From Pseudobdellovibrionaceae bacterium (GTDB lineage Bacteria > Bdellovibrionota > Bdellovibrionia > Bdellovibrionales > UBA1609): a stretch of DNA of 64,000 bases. The DNA lies in contig CANEZP010000016.1 of the NCBI GenBank assembly GCA_947444305.1, forward strand, positions 38,300 through 102,299, given 5' to 3'. A model generated the notes under the pieces. It saw only the letters and a program-made list of their open reading frames with translations, searched no databases and was not told the DNA's origin. Shown one piece after another: positions 56,321-64,000 of the stretch. Position numbers and translations under genes: made by a program. Each line of letters begins with the position of its first letter. The first letter of the stretch is position 1.

Positions 56321-56968
56321 CTAACTCTCCGAAATCAAGTTCTTCACTTGGTATTTACCCAAGAGAACGTCGTACCAATCTTTGAGCCGCTTATCGACCT
56401 GCGCGCGGCTGAGGTAGGACTTAATATTTTCTTTAAAGTTTTCAAACGGCAAATTACCAAACTTCAGCCGATTTTCATTAAAATATTTTTGCGCTTCGAT
56501 ATCTGTGACGGGCAAGACCGACGATTGCGCGCGAAATTGGACAAATTTCTTCGCTTGAACCTTGCGTTTGACGCCGGCTTCGAACTCTTTCGGAGAAACT
56601 TTAAGTTCTTTCCAGGGAGCGGCATTCTTCAGGTTAGCCATGGCTTTTCGTTCGGCGGCCTGGATCTCGTCGGGGGTCAATTGGACCACGTTGAAATTCT
56701 GCGCTTCGAGCGCGACCACGCTTTCAAGGAGGGAGTCTTGCACCGCTTTCGCGAACGCCTTCGAATCCAAACCGGGGCTTTTTAAATTGGCTTTCGGATC
56801 TTTGTCGTAGAGAGCCGTCTCGATCAAATTTTGAATCAGCACTTCACGGCTGGTCATGACCTGCCCACGCACCACGCCGACGCCGGTCGAGATCAATTCG
56901 GCTTGGGCCGCTCCGGTCCGAAGACTTAGGACAACGAAGACCACGAGCAGGGAAACTTTTGCGATCAT
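56321..56968 (-). CDS. Secreted SurA-N-like helical protein
   Basis: 215 residues from the ATG at 56968; a longer frame would read through the terminator at 57014. Signal peptide MIAKVSLLVVFVVLSLRTGAAQA. The mature part begins GVGVVRGQVMTSREVLIQNL, like the N-terminal chaperone part of SurA/PrsA-type folding factors. Helices up to about 195 follow, without a visible isomerase domain. A periplasmic chaperone-like role is inferred. Confidence 0.65.
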   Translation of the reverse strand: MIAKVSLLVVFVVLSLRTGAAQAELISTGVGVVRGQVMTSREVLIQNLIETALYDKDPKANLKSPGLDSKAFAKAVQDSLLESVVALEAQNFNVVQLTPDEIQAAERKAMANLKNAAPWKELKVSPKEFEAGVKRKVQAKKFVQFRAQSSVLPVTDIEAQKYFNENRLKFGNLPFENFKENIKSYLSRAQVDKRLKDWYDVLLGKYQVKNLISES

Positions 56969-57013
56969 GAGGCATTGTACAAACGAAAACGGCGAAGGCT
57001 CAAGGCCTAGGCC

Positions 57014-57042
57014 AAAAAAAACCGGGCCCTTGTGAGGCCCGG
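57014..57042 (-). terminator. Rho-independent terminator after the 57107 barrel gene
   Basis: On the minus strand CCGGGCC-(7)-GGCCCGG is followed by eight T residues. Confidence 0.9.
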
Positions 57043-57106
57043 CCAACAGAGGAGGCCCGGAGGTCATTTCTCCGGACTTTTCTGGGAATCATTTTGCGAA
57101 TAAAAA

Positions 57107-58300
57107 TTAGAAGGTCATTTTACCGCTGATTTTGATCAGCGTGTAATCGATCTCTTCAAGGGCTTTAACACCCGACGGGAGACCGTACTGCGAACGGAAG
57201 TCCTGACGGTTCATCACGTTGAAGTTGTAGTCTAAACCACCACCGATCGTGAATTTCTTCGTTACGGCGAAGTCTACACCGGCCGTAAGACCGAGGTTCA
57301 CCGAGTTCGACTCTTCTTCAGTCGCCGACGGATTAACTACATAGTACTCACCGAACATGCTGCGGTCTTGGTACTTACGATAAACGTAAATGACCGAGGC
57401 GCCGGCGTACGGGCGAAGTTTTCCGAAGTTCAGGAAGTACTTAGCGCCGAGCGAGAAATCGAATTGATCGAGTTCTTTGTATAACGGATTCAACCAGTAG
57501 GTATCTACCGAGTGATTCGAGTACAAGAACGATCCTTCGATAACGAAGTTCGAATCGACATTCATACCGACCAAAACACCGAGACCGAAATGCGATTCAA
57601 CGTTCGAAGCGTCGTAATTCGGAGCGCCCAAGAGACCGCCGACGTAAAACTTGCCGGTTTGATCCTCTTGCGCTTCTTCGATTTTCATCGACGAAGTGGC
57701 TTCGGGCTCTTCGTTTTTAATTTCGCTTTTTACCGGAGCGCGCTCGGTGACTTCTTCACGGGGCTGGATGATCTCAACCTTTTCGATCGTAACTTGCGTG
57801 GCTCTGATCGGCTCTTCTTTTTTGGGCTCAGCTTTAGGCTCAACAACGACGGCGGTCGCGGTTGCTGCGGCGGCCGAAGGAGTCACGATCGCGGTAGCCG
57901 AAGCGGCCGCGGCGGGAGTCTCCAAACGATCACCGAACAAACGTTCAGCGCGCTGCTGTTCTTCCTTAAGACGGGATTCCTCGAGTTTCTCGACGATCTT
58001 TTGTTCCGTCTTCACTTCTTCACCCTGACGCGCTTTACGCATCAGTTCCGCTTTGCTCTCGGCAACCGGCGAAGCTTCAACAACGGTCACCGGTTGGGCC
58101 GTAGCCGCCGCTGAATTGCTGTTCGAGTTTGTGTTGGTATTCATGATGACCACGCCTTGAGTAGGCATGCTCTCTGAATTTACGGCGGTGTCATTCTGTG
58201 CCACCGTAATGCCCGAACGGAGTGTTCCGTTCGAATATGCGTTGGCTTGTGCAGCCAAGCAGAAGATCGCAATGACGGCGACCATATTGTTGAACTTCAT
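57107..58300 (-). CDS. Outer-membrane beta-barrel protein with long disordered periplasmic segment
   Basis: 397 residues; signal peptide ending AAQANA. Residues about 25-215 are low-complexity: Asn/Thr/Ser (NTNTNSNSNS), a charged helix (SRLKEEQQRAERLF), and Ala/Val and Glu/Lys/Pro blocks. The C-terminal 180 residues form an eight-stranded barrel-like domain (KFYVGGLLGAPNYDASN to ISGKMTF, ending in Phe). The charged segment could span the periplasm or contact the cell wall. GAGGGG precedes the ATG; a strong terminator follows. Probably abundant. Confidence 0.78.
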   Translation of the reverse strand: MKFNNMVAVIAIFCLAAQANAYSNGTLRSGITVAQNDTAVNSESMPTQGVVIMNTNTNSNSNSAAATAQPVTVVEASPVAESKAELMRKARQGEEVKTEQKIVEKLEESRLKEEQQRAERLFGDRLETPAAAASATAIVTPSAAAATATAVVVEPKAEPKKEEPIRATQVTIEKVEIIQPREEVTERAPVKSEIKNEEPEATSSMKIEEAQEDQTGKFYVGGLLGAPNYDASNVESHFGLGVLVGMNVDSNFVIEGSFLYSNHSVDTYWLNPLYKELDQFDFSLGAKYFLNFGKLRPYAGASVIYVYRKYQDRSMFGEYYVVNPSATEEESNSVNLGLTAGVDFAVTKKFTIGGGLDYNFNVMNRQDFRSQYGLPSGVKALEEIDYTLIKISGKMTF

Positions 58301-58638
58301 TGTTCTACCCCTCTGGTAAGAGTTAACGATTCATTCGTTACGGGTGAACACTAGAGCAAGCGCTATGCCCCGGGTTTGGGTCAGCTCTGGCACGCTCGGC
58401 TAGATGATTGTAACTACTGGTGTTTTACGGGGCGCGAAATCCATTAGAAACTTTATCCACTCCCCGTGCCGGTGCGCGGACCGCCTCTCCCCCGACGATT
58501 CCATGAAAAAAAGAAAGGAAAGCCCGAAAAATGTCAGACAGTGGCCGGAGGCGCTTTCGCGGGCGGCTCGGGGCGTGATCTCTATATATAGATATCGCGA
58601 AATGAAGCGGCACCAGGCTTGCAATTTTTTTTGAATCT
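58301..58638. other. Divergent intergenic region
   Basis: No supported gene. It should hold promoters for the barrel gene (minus) and the ADP-ribosyltransferase-like gene (plus). Seen: an inverted repeat TAACGA-N5-TCGTTA (58324-58340), and a 12-bp palindrome TCTATATATAGA near 58580 that may overlap the plus-strand -10. The open frames across it lack ribosome sites. Confidence 0.5.
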
Positions 58639-59409
58639 ATGAGACCGTTCTTTTGCTTCATGATCCTCTTCTTTTCTACGCACGCGCTTGCGGGCGAGGC
58701 TGAGGTTTGTGATCTTCTCCTGCAGGAAAAGACGGTCACCGGGGTGGGAGTACGCGAATACATCGAGGCGCAACCCGTCTTAAAAGCACGCATTTTGGCG
58801 CATCCCAACGGGCCGGCTTTCCTAAAAAATCTCAATACCGAAGCCGCTCTCGAAAAGGTGCCTACGGAAGCGGAACTGAGATCACGGCTGACGACCGACG
58901 AAGCCAAAGCGATCAACGGTTATGCCGGCGGATTAAGCCGGAGGATCAACGAATACTGTTGCGGCCCCAAAGGCTTCTGGACGCGCTGGCAGAATCGAAA
59001 AACGGCGAAATACCATAATAATCTAGTGAGCGGGCTCGCCAAGCTTGATCCCTTCGAAGGCGCGGTCTTTCGCGACGACTATGAACCCGAGGCGGAGAAG
59101 CACGCCCGGTATCTTAAAGAAGGCGGCGTCATCACCCTTGAGCGTTTTTGGTCAAGCTCACGAAAGCGGACTAGGCAGTACGGCGGCGACACTCCCCGCC
59201 GGGCGAACGACTTAACTCTGGTGATTCGCAGCCGAACCGGCCGCAGCATCGAAAAAATCGGATGGATATTTATCGATTACGAAGTGCTGTTTGCACCCGG
59301 TGCGCGCTTTCGCGTCGACATGGTCTTCCCGCGGGTGGGCGGTTCGCACCTCGTGTTCATGACCGAACTTGCGGGCGAATCTAAAAAGTCCAACGACAGT
59401 CCGCATTAA
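58639..59409 (+). CDS. Secreted protein with ADP-ribosyltransferase signatures
   Basis: 256 residues. Signal peptide MRPFFCFMILFFSTHALA. The mature protein follows the arginine-type (R-S-E) ADP-ribosyltransferase order. AINGYAGGLSRRINEY (91-106) resembles the helix before the core. GAVFRDD (141-147) supplies the NAD-binding Arg145, FWSSS (170-174) stands for the STS motif, and DYEVLFAPGARFRV (213-226) for the ExE loop, with catalytic Glu215 but Asp213 in place of the first Glu. Three cysteines (C24, C107, C108) could form disulphides. Such folds are used by secreted toxins and effectors. No immunity partner gene is adjacent. No ribosome site is visible before the ATG. The fold assignment is from motifs only. 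Confidence 0.75.
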   Translation: MRPFFCFMILFFSTHALAGEAEVCDLLLQEKTVTGVGVREYIEAQPVLKARILAHPNGPAFLKNLNTEAALEKVPTEAELRSRLTTDEAKAINGYAGGLSRRINEYCCGPKGFWTRWQNRKTAKYHNNLVSGLAKLDPFEGAVFRDDYEPEAEKHARYLKEGGVITLERFWSSSRKRTRQYGGDTPRRANDLTLVIRSRTGRSIEKIGWIFIDYEVLFAPGARFRVDMVFPRVGGSHLVFMTELAGESKKSNDSPH

Positions 59410-59465
59410 AGTCGCGACGGAGTTGAGTGCGCGACTCAGATTTGATTAACTCGTTTTTCACATTT

Positions 59466-59552
59466 GGCCCTGTGGTGGAATTGGTAGACGCGCTGGACTC
59501 AAAATCCAGTACTCGCAAGGGTGTGGGAGTTCGATTCTCCCCGGGGCCACCA
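59466..59552 (+). tRNA. tRNA-Leu(CAA)
   Basis: An 87-base cloverleaf. Acceptor GGCCCTG pairs with CGGGGCC; the anticodon arm CTGGA-CTCAAAA-TCCAG has anticodon CAA; there is a long variable arm, TTCGATT in the T loop and an encoded CCA end. The class II form fits leucine. Confidence 0.97.
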
Positions 59553-59563
59553 GTTACCGCAAA

Positions 59564-60568
59564 TCAGCGTGACGAAACAAACCAAAGATCAAAGATAAGT
59601 TCCATACGGTCATCGCTCATACGAACGACGGACTTCGTTTTAATCCGGTTGCCGTAGATGTCCGTCTCTTCGAAATCGGGATCGTAGGCTAGATCGATCG
59701 CCTTTACGCCCAGCTCATCTAACGAGAATAGCTCCCGGTATTCGGCGATGCCGTTCGAATTTCTATCCTGCCATAAACGCAATTGGCTGAAGACTTCATC
59801 GTCACGATCGATCACGCGGTCCCGCGCTTGCGAATCGAATCTTCCGTCCCCGAGCCGGCCGTCATACTTTGCGAGTGCCTCGAAGCCATTCGCCGCGAAA
59901 GACTCCACGCCGTCGGGGCCCCGGGTGTTGTTACCGAATAATTCGTCGATACCTAAAATCATCGCCGATTGCTTCGGAAGAGTGAGAAAATAATTGTCCA
60001 TCAAGCTCTCTCGCGACGGCCAAGAAATCTTAACCGGTTCGTAACTCGCCGGCGCGCGTGCACCGAGAATGTCGAACCAAACTCCTCGCGAGGGCGGATT
60101 CATCACTAATTTTTGTTTACCGAGCTGAACGACCAACGGACTGCATTCGCTGGAACCCTCCTTACAGGGAACGACCGGTCCGGTCGGCACTCCGTTCTTG
60201 CAGTTGCCACCGATGCAAGTGAGGTTTTCGGCGCGCCAGCGTTCGGGCAAATCCGAGTTGCTCGTTTGACCTCCGGGCTTACAAAGCGTCTCGCACCGGT
60301 TTACCTGATCTTCACAATACTGCGTAGCCGCCGTCATGGCGTCGATGCCCGTGCGTAAATTCTTTGAGATCTGAGAGGCGTCGCCGGAAATACCCTCGCC
60401 GCCGCGCGAGCCCGGACCACCGGCCGGTGAACCGTTGGACGCCATTTGTATCGCCTGTGCGCAATTTCTTTTCGAAGTTTTCTGCGCTCTTTCGCAAGCC
60501 TGATCGGCGGCGGCGGAAGCGTTAACCACGACAACTCCGACGCTCAGAAAAACGAAACGGTATTTCAT
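59564..60568 (-). CDS. Secreted protein with Cys-rich N-terminus and EF-hand-like C-terminus
   Basis: 334 residues from the ATG at 60568; signal peptide MKYRFVFLSVGVVVVNASAA. The N-terminal helical part has CERAQKTSKRNC and YCEDQVNRCETLC, like the 31648 protein. The C-terminal part has calcium-loop-like segments (YDGRLGDGRFD and LWQDRNSNGIAEYREL) of the kind found in many secreted bacterial proteins. The start overlaps the stop of the upstream lipoprotein gene (ATGA), so the two are coupled. It ends 11 bases from the tRNA. Confidence 0.78.
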   Translation of the reverse strand: MKYRFVFLSVGVVVVNASAAADQACERAQKTSKRNCAQAIQMASNGSPAGGPGSRGGEGISGDASQISKNLRTGIDAMTAATQYCEDQVNRCETLCKPGGQTSNSDLPERWRAENLTCIGGNCKNGVPTGPVVPCKEGSSECSPLVVQLGKQKLVMNPPSRGVWFDILGARAPASYEPVKISWPSRESLMDNYFLTLPKQSAMILGIDELFGNNTRGPDGVESFAANGFEALAKYDGRLGDGRFDSQARDRVIDRDDEVFSQLRLWQDRNSNGIAEYRELFSLDELGVKAIDLAYDPDFEETDIYGNRIKTKSVVRMSDDRMELIFDLWFVSSR

Positions 60569-61500
60569 AAATTGCGCACCCCTAGCGGACAACGAATTAG
60601 TTTTTCACGTTCGCAAAGTTGACCGTAGGTCTGCGTAACGATGCGAAATAAATTAGGACCGTTTTGCGCCGCGATCCCCGCCAGGCCCGCGGGACCGCCG
60701 GCCGAAGCCGGGCGCCTGCGCGCGCCGGTGACGGCGTCGTTACCACCGAAGGATTCCCGGCCCGCCGACAGACTCGTCGCCGCGATCGTGCCCGCAAAAT
60801 CTTCGGCGCGACCGGATTCAAGAGCTATCATCTTTTTGTTTAGCTCATCGCTCGTGGCCATGCGGTCGCCACCGGCGGAAGCCGGTTGAAGCTGTAGCCG
60901 GTCGTTGCCCGGAGCTATGCCGGAGCCGCTTCTGCGGTCTTCCGCTCCCGCCTGAAGCTGATCTTGTCCGCGGTCGCGTTGATCATTGGCTTCGCGCCGG
61001 CGATCGACTTCGCGGCTGCGGGATGCACGGGCGTCTTCCGTCCCCGAGACCAATTGATCCGCTCCGAAGCCGGGCCTGGGTTGCGAGGGGTTGCGATCCG
61101 CCCACGCCGAAAGCATATCTTGCTTGGGACCGAGCGGTTTCACGGGACCGGGCGTGACGACGAGTTGGTCGTTTGAATTTTTAGGCTGATTTTCGTTCTC
61201 GGTAGACGCTCGCAGCGTAGCCATCGCTCCGGCTAATGCGGCGACCAGCGCGGCGGTTCCCGCCTCGGATTGATTGATCAGCGGTTCCATCTGCTCCGCG
61301 CAGGCTTTTTGATCGGCGTTCGGCGCTTGAGTTGAACTCTGTATGACGAAAGCGTTTTTTTCGGCGGGCTGTGCGAAGACCGACTTGCTCTTCAAAATTT
61401 CTGATTTCAGGCTTTGATAATTTTGATCTCCGTTCTTACAAGCCGTTAAAGAAAAGACCGCACCTGTGAGAACCGTGAACGCCGGGAACCGAAGTTTCAT
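60565..61500 (-). CDS. Putative lipoprotein, low-complexity
   Basis: 311 residues from the ATG at 61500. Lipobox SLTAC puts the lipidated Cys at about residue 21. The middle (about 110-240) is Arg/Asp/Gln/Ser/Gly-rich and probably disordered. The C-terminus has CEREKLIRCPLG. Family unknown. It is translationally coupled to the EF-hand-like protein, which suggests a physical pair at the outer membrane. The palindrome at 61621 is about 125 bases upstream. Confidence 0.7.
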   Translation of the reverse strand: MKLRFPAFTVLTGAVFSLTACKNGDQNYQSLKSEILKSKSVFAQPAEKNAFVIQSSTQAPNADQKACAEQMEPLINQSEAGTAALVAALAGAMATLRASTENENQPKNSNDQLVVTPGPVKPLGPKQDMLSAWADRNPSQPRPGFGADQLVSGTEDARASRSREVDRRREANDQRDRGQDQLQAGAEDRRSGSGIAPGNDRLQLQPASAGGDRMATSDELNKKMIALESGRAEDFAGTIAATSLSAGRESFGGNDAVTGARRRPASAGGPAGLAGIAAQNGPNLFRIVTQTYGQLCEREKLIRCPLGVRNL

Positions 61501-61620
61501 TTGCATAGGTGCTAGGACACAGAGCAAACCCGGGCCCCGGCCAAATAAGCCGAGCGTGAAACGCTACGTATACGGTCTGATCAAACGTTTCATAGTTGGA
61601 CTAATCGCAGGTAAAACCAC

Positions 61621-61636
61621 ATCTCATAATGAGACA
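61621..61636. promoter_or_regulatory. Operator-like palindrome, site 3 (ATCTC-ATAAT-GAGAC)
   Basis: One mismatch from the GTCTC-N5-GAGAC core, with the right half TGAGACA intact. It lies between divergent genes 61500 (minus) and 61724 (plus); about 88 bases separate it from the latter's start codon. Confidence 0.45.
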
Positions 61637-61723
61637 AAAATTTTTCAGAAACACGGTGCGGCCGGAGTTAACGGGTGACACCGCTCACCGTGCAGAATAC
61701 GAAGATTTAACTCGGAGGACTAA

Positions 61724-62149
61724 ATGAAAGTAATTGTTCTATTCATCGCACTTCTTAGCTCACCTTTTGCTTCGGCCGGCTTCACCTGCACCGCCACCGA
61801 CGTGAGCGCAAGCCAAGATTCGCCCACTCGCCAAGGCCGCGTCGTCGTCACCCAGAACCCCTTTTCCATCCGTTGGGAAGATGAAACCTTAGAACTCACC
61901 GGTCAGCATACTCTTTGCGGAGTGATTTTAAACCGCAGCACCATGTGCCAAACGTTCGACGGCAGCCGAGGCTCCGCGCTTTCGTACCGCGTGTCATGTG
62001 CCGATGCGGGCGCCGGTCCTCTCGCGGACAAGGTTGGCGAGAGTACTTTTAATTACGACCTCGGAAAAGAGGTCGGCCGCTTTGCTTGTTCGGCTTCAAG
62101 CGAAACCTCGCGGCACAGCCAAGCTCTTGAATTAACCAACTGCCGCTAA
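61724..62149 (+). CDS. Small secreted Cys-containing protein
   Basis: 141 residues with a strong ribosome site (CGGAGGA). Signal peptide MKVIVLFIALLSSPFASA; the mature part begins GFTCTATDVSASQ and has six cysteines, likely three disulphides, in a beta-rich sequence. No known family was recognised. Confidence 0.75.
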   Translation: MKVIVLFIALLSSPFASAGFTCTATDVSASQDSPTRQGRVVVTQNPFSIRWEDETLELTGQHTLCGVILNRSTMCQTFDGSRGSALSYRVSCADAGAGPLADKVGESTFNYDLGKEVGRFACSASSETSRHSQALELTNCR

Positions 62150-62235
62150 AGAAACGCAGTTCGTCAGTAAAAAATGCTCTCATATTCACGAAAAAAGCCT
62201 ATGCTAACCTCCAGTACCAATAGGAGGTCTTAGTT

Positions 62236-62748
62236 ATGAAAAGTGTATTCTTGTTTCTCGCTTTGTTCGGTTCGTTCAACGTCTTCGCGCAAACGGACGC
62301 GGGCTCGGCCAAAGGTGGCTTGCACAATGCTTCGGCCGTGTTGAGCTTTCCTCGCGGCGGCTTCAGCTTCGGTCTCGGCTACGAATATATGATGCAGGAT
62401 TCAATGGGCTTCGAAGCTCACTTGCGCATGTTCAACCGCAATACCGACGCGGGCAAAACCGCCGACGGAATGATGATCGTGGGCGTAGGCGCTTCGCACC
62501 ACTTCTATAAAAAGTCTTGGGATTTGTCGTTCACTCCTTCGGTGAACATTATGAATATCGAAAGTGCTGCCACTAACGGTAAAGATTCGACCGTATTCGG
62601 TCCCGGTTTAACGGTCGGTCTTTTGACTCAAGTGACACCTGCCATCGCGATCGGCGTTGATTGGTCTAATTACTGGGCTTGGTTCGACGACGACTACGCC
62701 GGCAAACGCGTCGACGATCTCGCATTTAAAGGCCGTTTCAGTTTCTAA
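62236..62748 (+). CDS. Small outer-membrane beta-barrel protein
   Basis: 170 residues; signal peptide MKSVFLFLALFGSFNVFA, then eight or so amphipathic strands (GFSFGLGYEYMMQDS, FTPSVNIMNIE) and a terminal KGRFSF ending in Phe, as in OmpA/OmpX-size barrels. AGGAGG stands before the ATG. Its end overlaps the convergent gene by 11 bases. Confidence 0.8.
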   Translation: MKSVFLFLALFGSFNVFAQTDAGSAKGGLHNASAVLSFPRGGFSFGLGYEYMMQDSMGFEAHLRMFNRNTDAGKTADGMMIVGVGASHHFYKKSWDLSFTPSVNIMNIESAATNGKDSTVFGPGLTVGLLTQVTPAIAIGVDWSNYWAWFDDDYAGKRVDDLAFKGRFSF

Positions 62749-64000
62749 GTGATTTCATCCTGGCGGTCAGATCTTGGTCGCCGGGATTTTCTTTTAGGCC
62801 GGCTTCGATCGCTTTGATCGCGCCTTCCCGGTTGCCTACCCGTTCGTAAGTATTCGCTAGCGCGAGATAGGTCAGCACCAACTTCGGGTTCAGCTTCGCC
62901 GACTGCCGGAAGCTGGCTTCCGCTTTCTCAAATTCCTTATTCATAAAGTACGCGCGTCCAAGGTTAAACCAAGCCCGGTGATGGGTCAGGTCACGCTGAA
63001 TGGCGAGCTTATATTGATCAATCGACGCCTCGGTTTGCTCGCGCTTGCCGTAAATCGTGCCTAAGTTGTAGTACGGCGCCGCGTGCTTCGGATTCACTTC
63101 ACGGGCCCGCTGCCAAAAGGCCTCCTCGGTCGCGAAGGATGCCGATTGCCTAAACGTAAGCACAGCCAATAAGGCCACCGGCGCGATTAAAACCAGCCGC
63201 CACGCGCGCGTATCCCGGCATTTGATCACGCGGCCTAAAAATATCACCATGAACACATTAGGCAGGTAGGTCCAATGATCGGCGACGAGCGACAGTTTCA
63301 TATTCGGAATGGTGACCAAGCCTAAACAAGGCAAAAGCAAAAACAGGTAAGAAAAAATAGAGAACCGATAACTTCGCCAAGGCTTATAGAAAGCGGCGCC
63401 CGCCCCTAGCGCGAGGACGAGGAGGCCCGCCGGGATAAGGTAAAGTCCGGGGCCGTAAAGTTCAGGCACGCGAAGCGGATACATGTAGCTAAGATTCGCG
63501 GGGTAAAAGAAAGTTTTAACGTAGAAGATTAGATTCTGAACGATCATCAAGATCTGCTCGCCGGCATTCATGTGGAAAACATTGGCGACGCGGTCTTTAA
63601 AGTTCAGATTGTTGACGTGAATCGTAATCAGTCCGCCGATCAAAGACAAAACGAAAAACGGAGCCAGCCACCATTGCTCCCGACGCGTGCGCCCCCAAGC
63701 CATACCTAACAGCACGATCGGTAAGGTCACGGCCGAAGTCTTTGCGAGCAAAGCGCAGGCGAAGGCGGCGAGCGCAACGCCGTACCAGCGTCTTCCCTCT
63801 TTGGTGAGATAAAGTTGATAGGCCAGTATCGTGATGAGTGCGAACAGCGTTGCCAGCAAGGTTTTAGATTGAACGATCCAAGCGACGGTCTGCACGTGCA
63901 GCGGGTGAACCAAAAAAAGCACCGCCACGAACAACGGCCACCGCACATCGAAGCGCCGCGCGATCAGGAAAAGCAAAGTCGCGTTGAGAGCGTGAAGCAT
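62738..64000 (-). CDS. TMTC-like polytopic membrane protein with TPR repeats, partial
   Basis: At least 420 residues; the N-terminus is cut by the window edge, since the first Met seen lies within a membrane helix region. About eight further hydrophobic segments (to about 290), including LVHPLHVQTVAWIVQSK, match the family of TPR-bearing O-mannosyl/oligosaccharide transferases (DUF1736/TMTC-like, GT-C fold). Three TPR units follow (AAPYYNLGTIYGKREQTEAS, HRAWFNLGRAYFMNKEFEKA, VLTYLALANTYERVGNREGA). It probably uses a polyprenyl-phosphate sugar to glycosylate exported proteins; substrate unknown. Confidence 0.78.
   Translation of the reverse strand: MLHALNATLLFLIARRFDVRWPLFVAVLFLVHPLHVQTVAWIVQSKTLLATLFALITILAYQLYLTKEGRRWYGVALAAFACALLAKTSAVTLPIVLLGMAWGRTRREQWWLAPFFVLSLIGGLITIHVNNLNFKDRVANVFHMNAGEQILMIVQNLIFYVKTFFYPANLSYMYPLRVPELYGPGLYLIPAGLLVLALGAGAAFYKPWRSYRFSIFSYLFLLLPCLGLVTIPNMKLSLVADHWTYLPNVFMVIFLGRVIKCRDTRAWRLVLIAPVALLAVLTFRQSASFATEEAFWQRAREVNPKHAAPYYNLGTIYGKREQTEASIDQYKLAIQRDLTHHRAWFNLGRAYFMNKEFEKAEASFRQSAKLNPKLVLTYLALANTYERVGNREGAIKAIEAGLKENPGDQDLTARMKSLRN

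Noticed and set aside
56969..57067. N-terminal extension of the SurA-N-like protein
   Set aside because: It would translate the terminator of the upstream barrel gene and hide the signal peptide.
58425..58916. Minus-strand open frame opposite the ADP-ribosyltransferase-like gene
   Set aside because: No ribosome site, Arg/Ser-rich shadow protein, and the plus strand has a signal peptide and domain motifs.
61652..61692. Inverted repeat CACGGTG...CACCGTG upstream of the 61724 gene
   Set aside because: Arms are short with a long 27-base gap and GC-rich surroundings; may be a leader hairpin but is too weak to call.

Overview
The window looks like chromosomal DNA of a Bdellovibrionota-type bacterium: a Gram-negative with predatory relatives, and GC-rich by eye. 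The assignment is inference. It rests on an alternative complex III respiratory operon, a full type II secretion (T2SS) gene set including gspN, an HNH endonuclease of the kind common in these genomes, many small secreted Cys-containing proteins and beta-barrels without clear homologues, frequent TTG/GTG starts and ATGA/GTGA gene overlaps. No phage, transposase, CRISPR array or rRNA was seen.

Layout. (1) 1-9477, minus: N-formylglutamate amidohydrolase-like gene, resB and ccsA (system II cytochrome c maturation), then actA-actB-actC-actD of alternative complex III, with actD cut by the window edge. (2) 9545-13343: cobalamin adenosyltransferase, a DUF1295 membrane enzyme, an accessory patch with an HNH endonuclease and repeated perfect palindromes, and a degenerate FabD-like protein. 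(3) 13633-29702, plus: T2SS genes gspC, D, E, F, G, H, I, J, K, L, M, N. Between gspD and gspE sits a three-gene cassette of secreted proteins, one with a CHAP/NlpC-like cysteine peptidase pattern. Terminators after gspD and after gspG split the cluster into separately transcribed blocks. (4) 29801-33576: ssb, a lipoprotein, a barrel protein, a Cys-rich secreted protein, a UbiG-like methyltransferase and a membrane protein. (5) 33617-42534, minus: rsh, rpoZ, gmk, yicC, miaA, mutL, an SH3/barrel protein, a dolichol-phosphate-mannose-synthase-like glycosyltransferase and a zinc-ribbon membrane protein. (6) 42613-44887: envelope proteins. (7) 44985-56968, minus: dut, an M16 peptidase, pnp, rpsO, truB, rbfA, infB, nusA, rimP, a RimI-like acetyltransferase and a secreted protein, that is, a translation and RNA-decay superoperon. 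(8) 57107-64000: a barrel protein, a secreted protein with ADP-ribosyltransferase signatures, tRNA-Leu(CAA), a coupled lipoprotein/EF-hand pair, two small secreted proteins and a partial TPR glycosyltransferase-like membrane protein.

The most interesting points are these. The 58639-59409 gene appears to encode a secreted ADP-ribosyltransferase-fold protein, with R, FWSSS and DYE-V motifs. A shared 15-bp palindrome, GTCTC-N5-GAGAC, occurs upstream of three separate groups of secreted Cys-containing proteins (17141, 32376, 61621) and may be the operator of an unrecognised regulon. The T2SS cassette and the palindromes at the HNH and rpsO loci also merit a look. Family assignments come from reading motifs by eye; no database search was run.
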